DNA from: Pseudarthrobacter sp. SSS035 | Lineage (GTDB): Bacteria > Actinomycetota > Actinomycetes > Actinomycetales > Micrococcaceae | Length of the DNA stretch: 64,000 nucleotides | Assembly: GCF_023273875.1 (NCBI RefSeq) | Contig: NZ_CP096882.1 | Span: forward strand, 2,790,001-2,854,000 | Reading direction: 5' to 3' | Shown here: in pieces, positions 16,986 through 25,183 of the stretch | Position numbering within the stretch: position 1 is the first letter of the stretch | How the letters are laid out: every line of letters begins with the position of its first letter | The notes under the pieces: model-generated | Databases searched by the model: none | What the model was told of the DNA's origin: nothing | What the model saw: only the letters and a program-made list of their open reading frames with translations | Program-made: the position numbers and the translations under genes

Positions 16986-18377
16986 ATGATTTCCACCATA
17001 GACAGCGTGCTCCTTCCCGAACGGACCGAGCCGCACCCCGCCGTCGACACCGCCGCGGCCCGGCGGGCCTACGAGCTGGACCGCAAGCACGTTTTCCACT
17101 CCTGGTCCGCCCAGGAACTGCTGGACCCGATGGTCATCTCGGCTGCTGAGGGTTCGTACGTGTGGGACGGAGAGGGCACCCGGTACCTCGACTTCTCCTC
17201 ACAGCTGGTCAACACGAACATCGGCCACCAGCACCCTGCCGTGGTTGCGGCCATAGCCGCCCAGGCGGCCAAGCTGTGCACCATCGCCCCGAGCTACGCC
17301 AACGAGGCCCGCTCCGAGGCGGCACGGCTGATCGCCGAGCGCACCCCGGGCGAGCTGAACAAAATCTTCTTCACCAACGGAGGCGCCGATGCCAACGAGC
17401 ACGCCGTGCGCATGGCCCGGCTGCACACCGGCCGGCAGAAGGTCCTCTCGGCATACCGCTCCTACCACGGCGGCACGCAGCTGGCCGTCAACATCACGGG
17501 CGACCCGCGCCGATGGGCCAATGACACCGCCAGCACCGGCACGGTGCATTTCTTCCCGCCGTACCTGTACCGCACGGCCTTCCACTCCACCACGGAAGCG
17601 GAGGAGAGCCAGCGCGCCCTGCAGCACCTCGAACAGCTCATCGTGCTCGAAGGGGCCGCGACCATCGCGGCCCTGATGCTGGAGAGCATCCCAGGCTCGG
17701 CCGGCATCTACGTGCCTCCCGCCGGGTACATGCAGGGGGTGCGGGAACTATGCACCAAGTACGGCATCATGTTCATCGCGGACGAGGTCATGGCCGGCTT
17801 CGGCCGCACCGGCAAGTGGTTCGCCGTGGAGCACTTCGACGTCGTCCCGGATCTGCTGACCTTCGCCAAGGGCGTCAACTCCGGTTACGTTCCCTTGGGC
17901 GGCGTGGCGATCAGCCCGGAAATCGCGGCGACGTTCGCCACCAAGCCCTACCCGGGCGGCCTGACGTATTCGGGCCACCCGCTGGCCACCGCGGCAGCCG
18001 TTGCCACCATCAACGCGATGGAAAAGGAAGGCATCGTGGACCATGCAGCCGCCCTGGGCGACGACATCATCGGCCCGGCGTTGGCCGGTTTCGCCGCACG
18101 GCACAAGTCCGTGGGCGAAGTCCGCGGCACGGGTGTCTTCTGGGCCATTGAACTGGTCAAGGACCGTGCGACGCGCGAGCCGCTGGCCCCGTACGGTGCC
18201 TCCAGCCCGGAGATGAACCAGCTCATTGCCGCCTGCAAGTCCCGCGGCCTGATCCCGTTCGCGAATTTCAACCGCATCCACGTGGTCCCGCCATGCAACA
18301 TCAGCGTGGAGGACCTGGTGGCCGGCCTCGCGATCCTGGACGAAGTGCTGGACATCGCAGACACCTTCGCTGTCTGA
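16986..18377 (+). CDS. Class III omega-aminotransferase
   Basis: This 463-residue PLP enzyme shows the class III pattern: FIADEVMAGFGRTGKWFA, then the PLP-binding Lys295 in LTFAKGVNSGYVPLGG, and GLTYSGHPLATAAAVA downstream. The family transfers amino groups from beta-alanine, GABA, taurine and similar omega-amino acids to pyruvate or 2-oxoglutarate. Its place 29 bp after the semialdehyde dehydrogenase makes beta-alanine or 3-aminoisobutyrate the best guess. AGGAGA precedes the ATG. The downstream gap carries a large hairpin at 18435-18489. Confidence 0.9.
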   Translation: MISTIDSVLLPERTEPHPAVDTAAARRAYELDRKHVFHSWSAQELLDPMVISAAEGSYVWDGEGTRYLDFSSQLVNTNIGHQHPAVVAAIAAQAAKLCTIAPSYANEARSEAARLIAERTPGELNKIFFTNGGADANEHAVRMARLHTGRQKVLSAYRSYHGGTQLAVNITGDPRRWANDTASTGTVHFFPPYLYRTAFHSTTEAEESQRALQHLEQLIVLEGAATIAALMLESIPGSAGIYVPPAGYMQGVRELCTKYGIMFIADEVMAGFGRTGKWFAVEHFDVVPDLLTFAKGVNSGYVPLGGVAISPEIAATFATKPYPGGLTYSGHPLATAAAVATINAMEKEGIVDHAAALGDDIIGPALAGFAARHKSVGEVRGTGVFWAIELVKDRATREPLAPYGASSPEMNQLIAACKSRGLIPFANFNRIHVVPPCNISVEDLVAGLAILDEVLDIADTFAV

Positions 18378-18434
18378 GAAACCGTATGCCGGGACCTGTG
18401 CCGATCTGACCTGAACATCGTGTTAAACGCGAAA

Positions 18435-18489
18435 GCGCCGGCGTCCGCAGCAGGAAAATGGGGGAAAACCTGCTGCGGACCACCGGCGC
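18435..18489. terminator. Long GC-rich hairpin between aminotransferase and proC
   Basis: Arms of about 20 bases (18435-18454 and 18469-18489) pair almost perfectly, with one extra base in the right arm, around a 14-base A/G loop. It lies 58 bp after the aminotransferase stop and probably ends that transcript, though no T-run follows. The rest of the 304-bp gap shows no gene. Confidence 0.55.
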
Positions 18490-18681
18490 CTCGGGCAAAC
18501 ATCCCCATGCTTGCCGCATCACTCGCACCCTCAATGAGGTAATAACTACGTTAGGCGGCGAAGTTGTGTGCAAGCTGCAGCGAACATGGGAGTCGGCTGT
18601 GAATCGGTTTCGGCGGGTTCCCGCTTTTTCCGATTCGTTTCCATTTCTGCAGCGGCCCACCCGAACTGCAATGATGGAAGC

Positions 18682-19515
18682 ATGAGCAACCGAATCGCCT
18701 TCCTGGGCTGTGGATCCATGAACGAAGCCATCCTGTCCGGCCTGCTGGGCGGGGGAACCGACCCCGCCGACGTCGTGGCCACAGTCAGGCGTGCTGAACG
18801 CGCTGCGGAACTGGCCATGCGTCATCACGGCATCACGGCCATCGCCGGCGAAGAGGAACCGGACAACAACAAGCAGGCGGCCAAGGGCTCCGCCGTCGTA
18901 ATCCTTGGCGTCAAACCGGTGGGCATCGTCGACTTGGCGCGCGAGATCAGCCGTTCCCTGTCCCCGAACGCCATCGTTGTCAGCGTGGCCGCAGCCGTCT
19001 CTCTGGCGCAACTGGAAGCCGCGCTGCCTCCCGGACAGCCGGTGATCCGCGCTATGCCGAACACCCCTGCCAAGCTGGGCCGCGGCGTCGTGTCCGTCTC
19101 ACCCGGAACCAACTGCACGCCGGAACAGCTCCAGACCGTCAAGGACATCCTTCGGGCCACTGGCACCGTGGTGGAGGTGCGCGAGGATCAGGTGGATGCG
19201 TTGTCGGCCATCAGCGGCTCGGGTCCCGCCTACGCGTTCTACCTGGCCGAGGCTATGGCAGCTGCCGGCGTCGAGCTGGGCCTGGATCCCGAGTTGTCGC
19301 TGCTCCTGGCACGGGAGACGGTCGCAGGCGCGGGCTTTATGCTTGCCGAGCCGGGCGCCGATCCCTCGGCCCTGCGCAAGGGAGTGACCAGCCCCAACGG
19401 CACCACGGAACGGGCCATCGCCACCTTCGACGACCGGGGCATACCGGCCATCATCGCCGCCGGCGCCCGCGCCGCAGCAGACCGCTCCGCGGAGATCACC
19501 AGGCAGCTCGGTTAG
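18682..19515 (+). CDS. proC: Pyrroline-5-carboxylate reductase
   Basis: This 277-residue enzyme makes the last step of proline synthesis, the NAD(P)H reduction of 1-pyrroline-5-carboxylate. The Rossmann motif is at the N-terminus (IAFLGCGSMNEAIL). The family C-terminal signature is clear: SAISGSGPAYAFYLAEAM, then LLARETVAGAGFML and the KGVTSPNGTTERAI block. The ATG at 18682 begins right before the Rossmann motif and is preceded by GGAAG. An upstream in-frame extension to 18568 would add residues not seen in the family. The gene converges on trkA, with a dispersed repeat in the gap. Confidence 0.95.
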   Translation: MSNRIAFLGCGSMNEAILSGLLGGGTDPADVVATVRRAERAAELAMRHHGITAIAGEEEPDNNKQAAKGSAVVILGVKPVGIVDLAREISRSLSPNAIVVSVAAAVSLAQLEAALPPGQPVIRAMPNTPAKLGRGVVSVSPGTNCTPEQLQTVKDILRATGTVVEVREDQVDALSAISGSGPAYAFYLAEAMAAAGVELGLDPELSLLLARETVAGAGFMLAEPGADPSALRKGVTSPNGTTERAIATFDDRGIPAIIAAGARAAADRSAEITRQLG

Positions 19516-19522
19516 TCCCCAC

Positions 19523-19573
19523 CCGCTCCCTAACCTCGCAAGCTCGGCCAGGGAACCCGGCGGGCGTGGGCCC
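19523..19573. repeat. Dispersed intergenic repeat, copy A
   Basis: This 51-bp segment matches 23681-23731 at 46 of 51 positions. It lies in the gap between convergent proC and trkA, 8 bp beyond the trkA stop. It contains a partial dyad around CTCGCAAGCTCGG and may fold as a terminator-like hairpin. Both copies lie just downstream of minus-strand genes. Confidence 0.75.
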
Positions 19574-19581
19574 ACCCGTGC

Positions 19582-20268
19582 CTAAGGCCGGGCGGCGAAC
19601 CGTTCCAGCAGGTCCACGTGCCCGGACACGATCAGCATGTCGCGGGCGGACACCTTGGTTTCAGGGCGGGCGTAGGTGAAGTCCTCGCCGGGAGACTTCA
19701 CGCCCACGATGGTCACGCCGTACTTGGACCGCACCTTGGACTCATCCAGTGTGAAGCCCACCGTCTCGCGCGGCGGGTACATTTTCACGATGGCGAAATC
19801 GTCGTCGAACTCGATGAAGTCCAGCATGCGGCCGGAGACCAGGTGCGCGGCGCGGACGCCGGCGTCAGCCTCGGGGTAGATCACGTGGTTCGCGCCGATC
19901 CGGGTGAGGATCTTGCCGTGTGATGGCGTGATGGCCTTGACCCAGAGGTGCTCGATGCCCAGGTCCACCAGGTTCACAGTGATCAGCACGGAGGACTCGA
20001 TCGAGGTGCCCACCCCACAAACGGCGGAGCTGAACTCCTGAGCGCCGAGCTGGCGCAGCGCATCAATGTTGGTGGCGTCGGCCTCCACGACGTGGGTGAG
20101 GAGCGGCGCCCACTTCTGGACCAGGGACCGGTCGCGCTCGATTGCGAGCACCTCGCGGCCCTGTTTCACGAGCTGTTCGGCGGTGGACGAGCCGAAGCGG
20201 CCCAGCCCGATCACCAAGACCGGCGCGTTGTGGGCGGGGCGGTTGGGGGCGCCTGAGGAATTAGCCAA
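19582..20268 (-). CDS. TrkA/KtrA-type potassium channel regulatory subunit
   Basis: This 228-residue cytoplasmic protein has an N-terminal RCK domain with the nucleotide-binding motif VLVIGLGRFGSSTAEQL and a C-terminal TrkA-C domain. It is one RCK plus one TrkA-C, as in KtrA, and gates the partner channel in response to nucleotides. The chosen start is TTG 20268, which overlaps the end of the TrkH-like gene by 8 bases and places the Rossmann motif near the N-terminus. No upstream ATG avoids a long run inside trkH. Coupled translation with the channel gene is likely. Confidence 0.9.
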   Translation of the reverse strand: MANSSGAPNRPAHNAPVLVIGLGRFGSSTAEQLVKQGREVLAIERDRSLVQKWAPLLTHVVEADATNIDALRQLGAQEFSSAVCGVGTSIESSVLITVNLVDLGIEHLWVKAITPSHGKILTRIGANHVIYPEADAGVRAAHLVSGRMLDFIEFDDDFAIVKMYPPRETVGFTLDESKVRSKYGVTIVGVKSPGEDFTYARPETKVSARDMLIVSGHVDLLERFAARP

Positions 20269-21694
20269 TGATGGGCCTCTCTTCCGGGTAGTGGAACAGC
20301 TGGCTGCGCTGGCGCAGTGCCAGCCCAGCGGCAAGGGTGACGGTGCCGACGCGGCCCGCGAACATCAGGGCAGTCAGGACATAAACGCCCGACGGCGGCA
20401 GCTCGGCGCTGAGGTTCGTGCTCAGCCCCACGGTGGCGAAGGCGGAAATTGTCTCGAACAGCACTCGGTCCAGGGACGCGCCGCTGATCTGCAGCAGCAG
20501 GAAGGCTGAGACGGAGACCAGGGTGGCGCCGGCCACGATCACTGAGATGGCCACCCGCATGGTCCCCTGCGGGATGGTCCGGCCGTAGACCTTCACGTCG
20601 GAGTCGCCGCGGGCCTCCGCGACGATGGCGAGGAACATGACGGCGATGGTGGTCACCTTGATGCCGCCCGCCGTCGACGCCGAACCGCCGCCGGCGAACA
20701 TGAGTGCGTCGGTGAGCAGCATGGTGGTGGATTCCATCTGGTTCTGGTCCACCAGGTTGAACCCGCCCGAGCGGGTCATGACGGAGGCGAAAAGCGAGTG
20801 GGTGATCTTGTCGCCGAGGTCCATGTGGCCGATGGTCCGCATGTTGTCCCACTCCATCAGTCCCCACAGCACCGTGCCGGCGGCCAGCAGGATGAAGGAC
20901 ACCTGGATGGTGAGCTTGGTGTGCAGGTTCCACTTTTTCCAGTTGAGCCCGTTCTGCTGAAGGACCATAACCACGGGAAAACCCAGGCTGCCCAGGAACA
21001 CACCGAGCATCAGCGGGATGAGGATCCAGAGATCGGTCTCGTAGGGAACAATGCCGTCCGAATGCGGGGTGAAGCCGGCGTTATTAAAGGCCGAGATCGA
21101 GTAGAAAACGCCGTGCCACACCGACTGCCAGAAGGGCTCACCCAACGTCATAAACCGGGGGATCAGCGCCAGCGCCAGGACGCCCTCGATCACCACGGAC
21201 GTCACGATGACGATCCGCAGCAGCGTACCCACTTCACCGAGCCGGCCGGCGTTGTTCATGGCCTCCTGCGCGATCAGCTTGCCGCGGACGCCAAGCTTCT
21301 TGCTCACCATGAGGGCCAGCAGCGACGCGAGCGTCAGCGTGCCCAAGCCGCCCACGAAGATGCCGATCAGGATGACCAGCTGGCCAAAGAATGACCAGTG
21401 CACCGCCGTCGAAACAACCGTCAGGCCGGTCACACAGACCGCCGATACCGCCGTGAACATCGCCTGGTGTATCGGAGTGGCTGTGCCCGTGGCGGAGGAG
21501 ACGGGCAGCGAGAGGACGAACGTAAAGACCAGGCAGACCGCCCCGAAGGCGCTCAGGGCAAGCCGGGCGGGCGACGTATTGGCAATATCGTCAACGAAGT
21601 CGCGCACGCGCGTGAAGATCCAGAGACCTTCGCGCTCCGGTGCGGCGGGGTGCCAGCTGGCCGGGTTCCGGGGCCTCGACTGGCGTTGCGTCAT
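20261..21694 (-). CDS. TrkH/KtrB-type potassium uptake channel
   Basis: This 477-residue integral membrane protein has the four-fold repeated pore architecture of TrkH/KtrB. Selectivity-filter-like segments include SAVCVTGLT, SAFNNAGFT, RSGGFN and ATVGLSTN. It would import K+ together with the RCK protein encoded immediately downstream. The start is ATG 21694. The gene is divergent from the AcuC-like deacetylase with a 103-bp gap. Confidence 0.93.
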   Translation of the reverse strand: MTQRQSRPRNPASWHPAAPEREGLWIFTRVRDFVDDIANTSPARLALSAFGAVCLVFTFVLSLPVSSATGTATPIHQAMFTAVSAVCVTGLTVVSTAVHWSFFGQLVILIGIFVGGLGTLTLASLLALMVSKKLGVRGKLIAQEAMNNAGRLGEVGTLLRIVIVTSVVIEGVLALALIPRFMTLGEPFWQSVWHGVFYSISAFNNAGFTPHSDGIVPYETDLWILIPLMLGVFLGSLGFPVVMVLQQNGLNWKKWNLHTKLTIQVSFILLAAGTVLWGLMEWDNMRTIGHMDLGDKITHSLFASVMTRSGGFNLVDQNQMESTTMLLTDALMFAGGGSASTAGGIKVTTIAVMFLAIVAEARGDSDVKVYGRTIPQGTMRVAISVIVAGATLVSVSAFLLLQISGASLDRVLFETISAFATVGLSTNLSAELPPSGVYVLTALMFAGRVGTVTLAAGLALRQRSQLFHYPEERPIIG

Positions 21695-21797
21695 GGGGGC
21701 TTTTCCTCGGTTGAAACTGTTTCCTCCAGTAGTAAACCACTAATGCCCGCGTAATGGCCGGGCCGGGGCAGTGGCGTCCTCCGGTAGCCTGTCATTG

Positions 21798-23009
21798 ATG
21801 ACATTCCTGCCCGGTCTCAGCCAGCCAGCGCCACCAACGATGGTGGTGTGGAATTCGGCCATGACGGCCTACAACTTTGGTCTCGGCCACCCCATGGCTC
21901 CGGCACGGCTGGACCTGACGGCCCGGCTTTCCCGCAGCCTCGGCCTGCTGGACCTGGCGCACGTGTCCGTGGAGGCTCCGGAGGTTGCGTCCGATGCCGA
22001 ACTGGAAACCGTGCACTCGCCTGAGTTTGTGGCTGCGGTCCGCAGGGTCAGCGACGACCCGGCCTCGCCGGATGAAGCCCGCGGACTGGGCACCGACGAC
22101 GACCCGGCCTTCGCTGGCATGCACGACGCCGCCGCGAGGCTCGCCGGCGGATCGCTGGCCGCCGCGTCCGCCATCCTGGACGGTTCCGCGCTCCACGCCG
22201 TGAACTTCGGCGGGGGCCTGCACCATGCTGCCCGTGACCGCGCCAGCGGCTTCTGCATCTACAACGACTCCGCCCTGGCCGTCCAGAGACTGCTCGACGG
22301 CGGCATCAGCCGCGTGGCGTACATCGACGTCGATGCGCACCATGGGGACGGGACGGAAAGCATCTTCTGGGACGACCCCCGGGTCCTGACCATTTCGCTG
22401 CATGAAAGCGGACTCACACTTTTCCCCGGGACCGGTTTCGCGAACGAGATCGGCGGTCCGCAGGCTGAGGGCAGCGCCGTCAATGTTGCCCTGCCGTCGG
22501 GCACCGGCGACGCCGGCTGGCTGCGGGCATTCCACGCCGTGGTGCCGCAGCTCGTGGGCGCTTTCCAGCCCGAAGTCATCGTCAGCCAGCACGGCTGCGA
22601 CTCACACCGCCTCGACCCGTTGGCCCACCTGAACATCAGCGTGGACGGCCAGCGCGAGGCAGCCACCGCCGTCGGGAATCTCGCTGCCCGGCACTGTGAG
22701 GGCCGCTGGATCGCCACGGGCGGCGGCGGGTACAGCGTCACCGACGTTGTGCCGCGCTCCTGGAGCCACCTTATCGCCATCGCCGCCGGGCGCCCCGTTC
22801 CGCTCCAGACCCCGGTGCCGGAGGATTGGCGCACGTATGTTTCGGACAAGTTCGGCATGGACACCCCTGGCCTGATGGGCGACGATGTGGAGCTCTGGTG
22901 GCGGTCCTGGGAAGTGGGCTTTGACCCCAACGACGCCGTCGACCGCACCGTGATGGCCACCCGCAAAGCCGTTTTCCCGCTGCACGGACTTGATCCCTGG
23001 TTCGACTGA
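21798..23009 (+). CDS. acuC: Acetoin utilization protein AcuC-like (class I/II histone deacetylase fold)
   Basis: This 403-residue protein has the Zn-dependent deacetylase signature. VNFGGGLHHA and YIDVDAHHGDGTESIF give the His/Asp charge-relay and metal ligands, followed by ISLHESG, and GGGYSVTDVVPR near the C-terminus. In Bacillus subtilis AcuC deacetylates and activates acetyl-CoA synthetase; the same role is likely but not shown here. The start is taken as ATG 21798; ATG 21840, just before VVWNSAMTAYNFGLGHPM, is an alternative. No partner acuA or acs gene is next to it. Confidence 0.9.
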   Translation: MTFLPGLSQPAPPTMVVWNSAMTAYNFGLGHPMAPARLDLTARLSRSLGLLDLAHVSVEAPEVASDAELETVHSPEFVAAVRRVSDDPASPDEARGLGTDDDPAFAGMHDAAARLAGGSLAAASAILDGSALHAVNFGGGLHHAARDRASGFCIYNDSALAVQRLLDGGISRVAYIDVDAHHGDGTESIFWDDPRVLTISLHESGLTLFPGTGFANEIGGPQAEGSAVNVALPSGTGDAGWLRAFHAVVPQLVGAFQPEVIVSQHGCDSHRLDPLAHLNISVDGQREAATAVGNLAARHCEGRWIATGGGGYSVTDVVPRSWSHLIAIAAGRPVPLQTPVPEDWRTYVSDKFGMDTPGLMGDDVELWWRSWEVGFDPNDAVDRTVMATRKAVFPLHGLDPWFD

Positions 23010-23088
23010 TCCTTCTTCGACCCACGCGGGGCGGTCACGGGCGAAATAGTTGATGCCTGGCGGCGTATATGTCGCTAGGGTGGGAGGC

Positions 23089-23631
23089 ATGGTGACAGAC
23101 GACGTATTTGCCGTCATTGCGGAAGCAACCCGGCGCGACATTTTGGTATCCCTGCGCGCCGGGGACAAGGCAGTGGGTGAGCTGGTGGAAGAACTCTCCG
23201 CAAGCCAGCCCACCATTTCCAAGCACCTGAAAGTCCTCCGCGAGGCACAGCTGGTCAGCATGCGGGCGCAGGGCCAAAAGCGCTATTACGCGCTGAACGC
23301 CAAACCGCTTGAGGGGATCGTCAGCTGGCTGGAGACGTTCGACGTCGGCCCGGCGGCCGCCGTCGCCAAGTCACCACGCGCGGAGGCGGACGCCGGCACG
23401 GAGCGGCCCGTGGCTACTCCGCTGTCGGACAACGTGGCCGCTGCCGCCGTCCTTGAGCGCCCGGGCGCCGAACTGAGCCCCGCCGTCGTGATTCCCGGCG
23501 GCACGGTGGCCCCGCTCAGCGACGACACAGTGCCGCAGCAGATCGGCCGCACTGTGGGCCGCGCCGCCACCAAGGCCGCGGACCTGCTGGCCAACCTCCC
23601 GAATCTCCCCAAGTTCGGCCGCAAAAAGTAG
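23089..23631 (+). CDS. ArsR-like winged-helix transcriptional regulator with C-terminal extension
   Basis: This is a 180-residue protein. Residues 1-85 form an ArsR-type winged helix (EATRRDILVSLRAGDKAVGELVEEL, then SASQPTISKHLKVLREAQLV and a wing with KRYYALN). No metal-binding Cys cluster is visible. Residues about 95-180 are Ala/Pro-rich and end in a basic LPKFGRKK tail. The start is uncertain: ATG 23089 sits one base after GGGAGG, while GTG 23092 has better spacing. The gene stands alone and converges on lldD. Confidence 0.82.
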   Translation: MVTDDVFAVIAEATRRDILVSLRAGDKAVGELVEELSASQPTISKHLKVLREAQLVSMRAQGQKRYYALNAKPLEGIVSWLETFDVGPAAAVAKSPRAEADAGTERPVATPLSDNVAAAAVLERPGAELSPAVVIPGGTVAPLSDDTVPQQIGRTVGRAATKAADLLANLPNLPKFGRKK

Positions 23632-23680
23632 ACCACCCACCGGTGATCGAGCCTGTCGAGATCCAGGTTTCGCTCCCCAG

Positions 23681-23731
23681 CCGCTCCCTCACCTCGCAAG
23701 CTCGGTCAGGGGACCCTGCGGCCGTGGGCCC
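23681..23731. repeat. Dispersed intergenic repeat, copy B
   Basis: This is the second copy of the 51-bp element at 19523-19573 (46 of 51 identical). It lies between the convergent ArsR-like and lldD genes, 21 bp past the lldD stop. Just upstream (23645-23663) is a quasi-palindrome, GATCGAGCCTGTCGAGATC, of a kind I know as a frequent short repeat in Micrococcales genomes. Confidence 0.75.
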
Positions 23732-23752
23732 GGCTCAACCACCGCACGTGCG

Positions 23753-25087
23753 CTACTTGTTCAGCAGGCGCACGTGGTCCGGGGTCAGCTCGGAGATCTT
23801 GCTGACGCCCAGCAGTGCCATGGTGCGGGCCATGTCCTTCTCGAGGATCTGCAGGGTGCGGTCCACGCCGGCGCGGCCGCCGGCCATCAAACCGTAGAGG
23901 TATGCGCGGCCGATGAGCGTGAAGTCGGCGCCCAGGGCCAGCGCCGCGATGATGTCCGCGCCGCTCATGATGCCGGTGTCCAGCATGATGGCCGCGTCCG
24001 AGTTGTCCTTGGTGAAGGCTTCCTTGACGCCGGGCAGCAGGTGGAACGGGATGGGCGCGCGGTCCAGCTGGCGGCCGCCGTGGTTGGACAGCACCACGCC
24101 GTCGGCGCCGTGGTCCACCACCTTGCGGGCGTCCTCCACGGTCTGGATGCCCTTAACCACGAGCTTGCCCTTCCAGGTTTCACGCAGCCAGTCCAGGTCC
24201 TCGAACGTCAGGGTTGGGTCGAACATCGAGTTGATGAGGTCGGCCACGGTGCCGGTGTAGCGGGACAGCGAGGCGAAGGTCAGCGGCTCGTGCGTGAGGA
24301 AGTTGAACCACCAGGCGGGGCGGTAGGAAGCGTCCAGCACGGTCTTGATGGTCAGTGCCGGCGGGATGGTCATGCCGTTGCGGACGTCGCGCAGGCGGGC
24401 GCCGGCGACGGCGGTGTCCACCGTGACCATGAGCGTATCGTTGCCGGCCTTGGCGGCGCGCTCGATCAGTTCCAGCGAGCGGTCGCGGTCAGTCCACAGG
24501 TACAGCTGGAACCAGTTGCGGCCGTTCGGGGCGGCGGCGGCCACGTCCTCCATGGACGCGGTGCCCATGGTGGAAAGGGTGTACGGAATGCCTGCGGCCT
24601 CGGCTGCCTGCGAACCGGCGTATTCGCCCTCGGACTGCATCATGCGGGTGAAGCCGGTGGGGGCGATGCCCACGGGAAGCCGGGATGGCTTGCCCAGGAT
24701 ATCGGTGCTGAGGTCGATCTTGGAGACGTTGCGCAAGATGCCGGGCCGGAACTCGATGTCCAGGAAGGCCTCGCGGGCGCGGCGCAGGGTAATCTCGCCC
24801 TCGGCAGCGCCGTCCGTGTAGTCAAACGGTGCCTGCGGTGTGCGGCGCTTGGCCATGTCCCGCAGGTCCCAGATGGTGCTGGCACGCTTGAGCCGGGCTT
24901 CCTTGCTGAACTCGGGCTTCTTGAACTGCATCAGCGGGGCCAGATCCGAGTACTTGGGGAGGCGGCGCTTCAGCGCAGCCGGCACCGCCGAAGGGCCGGC
25001 GGGGCGGGGCGCCGTGGCGGCCGGGACGTCCGTGGCATCCGGGGCCGGGGTGACCTCGGGGTTGTTCGGCTGGATGGTGTGGGTCAT
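23753..25087 (-). CDS. lldD: FMN-dependent L-lactate dehydrogenase / alpha-hydroxy-acid oxidase
   Basis: This 444-residue protein belongs to the FMN alpha-hydroxy-acid family. Visible blocks are PVGIAPTGFTRMM, the FMN-contacting WFQLYLWTDRDRS, KLVVKGIQ, and the active-site SNHGGRQLDRAP with the catalytic His. A Pro/Ala-rich extension of about 45 residues precedes the conserved domain. It would oxidise L-lactate to pyruvate with electrons passed to the quinone pool or oxygen. The ATG at 25087 has GGAGG upstream. The FadR-family gene is divergent from it, and two matching palindromes lie in the shared promoter region, so lactate-responsive repression is likely. Another 2-hydroxy acid cannot be excluded. 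Confidence 0.9.
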   Translation of the reverse strand: MTHTIQPNNPEVTPAPDATDVPAATAPRPAGPSAVPAALKRRLPKYSDLAPLMQFKKPEFSKEARLKRASTIWDLRDMAKRRTPQAPFDYTDGAAEGEITLRRAREAFLDIEFRPGILRNVSKIDLSTDILGKPSRLPVGIAPTGFTRMMQSEGEYAGSQAAEAAGIPYTLSTMGTASMEDVAAAAPNGRNWFQLYLWTDRDRSLELIERAAKAGNDTLMVTVDTAVAGARLRDVRNGMTIPPALTIKTVLDASYRPAWWFNFLTHEPLTFASLSRYTGTVADLINSMFDPTLTFEDLDWLRETWKGKLVVKGIQTVEDARKVVDHGADGVVLSNHGGRQLDRAPIPFHLLPGVKEAFTKDNSDAAIMLDTGIMSGADIIAALALGADFTLIGRAYLYGLMAGGRAGVDRTLQILEKDMARTMALLGVSKISELTPDHVRLLNK

Positions 25088-25126
25088 GGCTGCCTCCGTT
25101 GGTGGGCCTGGTGCAGGGGATCGGGC

Positions 25127-25167
25127 TGTGGTCTAACCACACTCTAGGCCATGTGGTCCAACCACAT
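25127..25167. promoter_or_regulatory. Tandem FadR/GntR operators between lldD and its regulator
   Basis: Two palindromes with the same core, TGTGGT-CTA-ACCACA (25127-25141) and TGTGGT-CCA-ACCACA (25152-25166), are 25 bp apart centre to centre. The GT-N3-AC type core matches FadR-family operators such as those of LldR. They lie 40 bp upstream of lldD and 17 bp upstream of the regulator ATG, fitting repression of both genes. Confidence 0.8.
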
Positions 25168-25183
25168 CAACTACGATAGCGAT

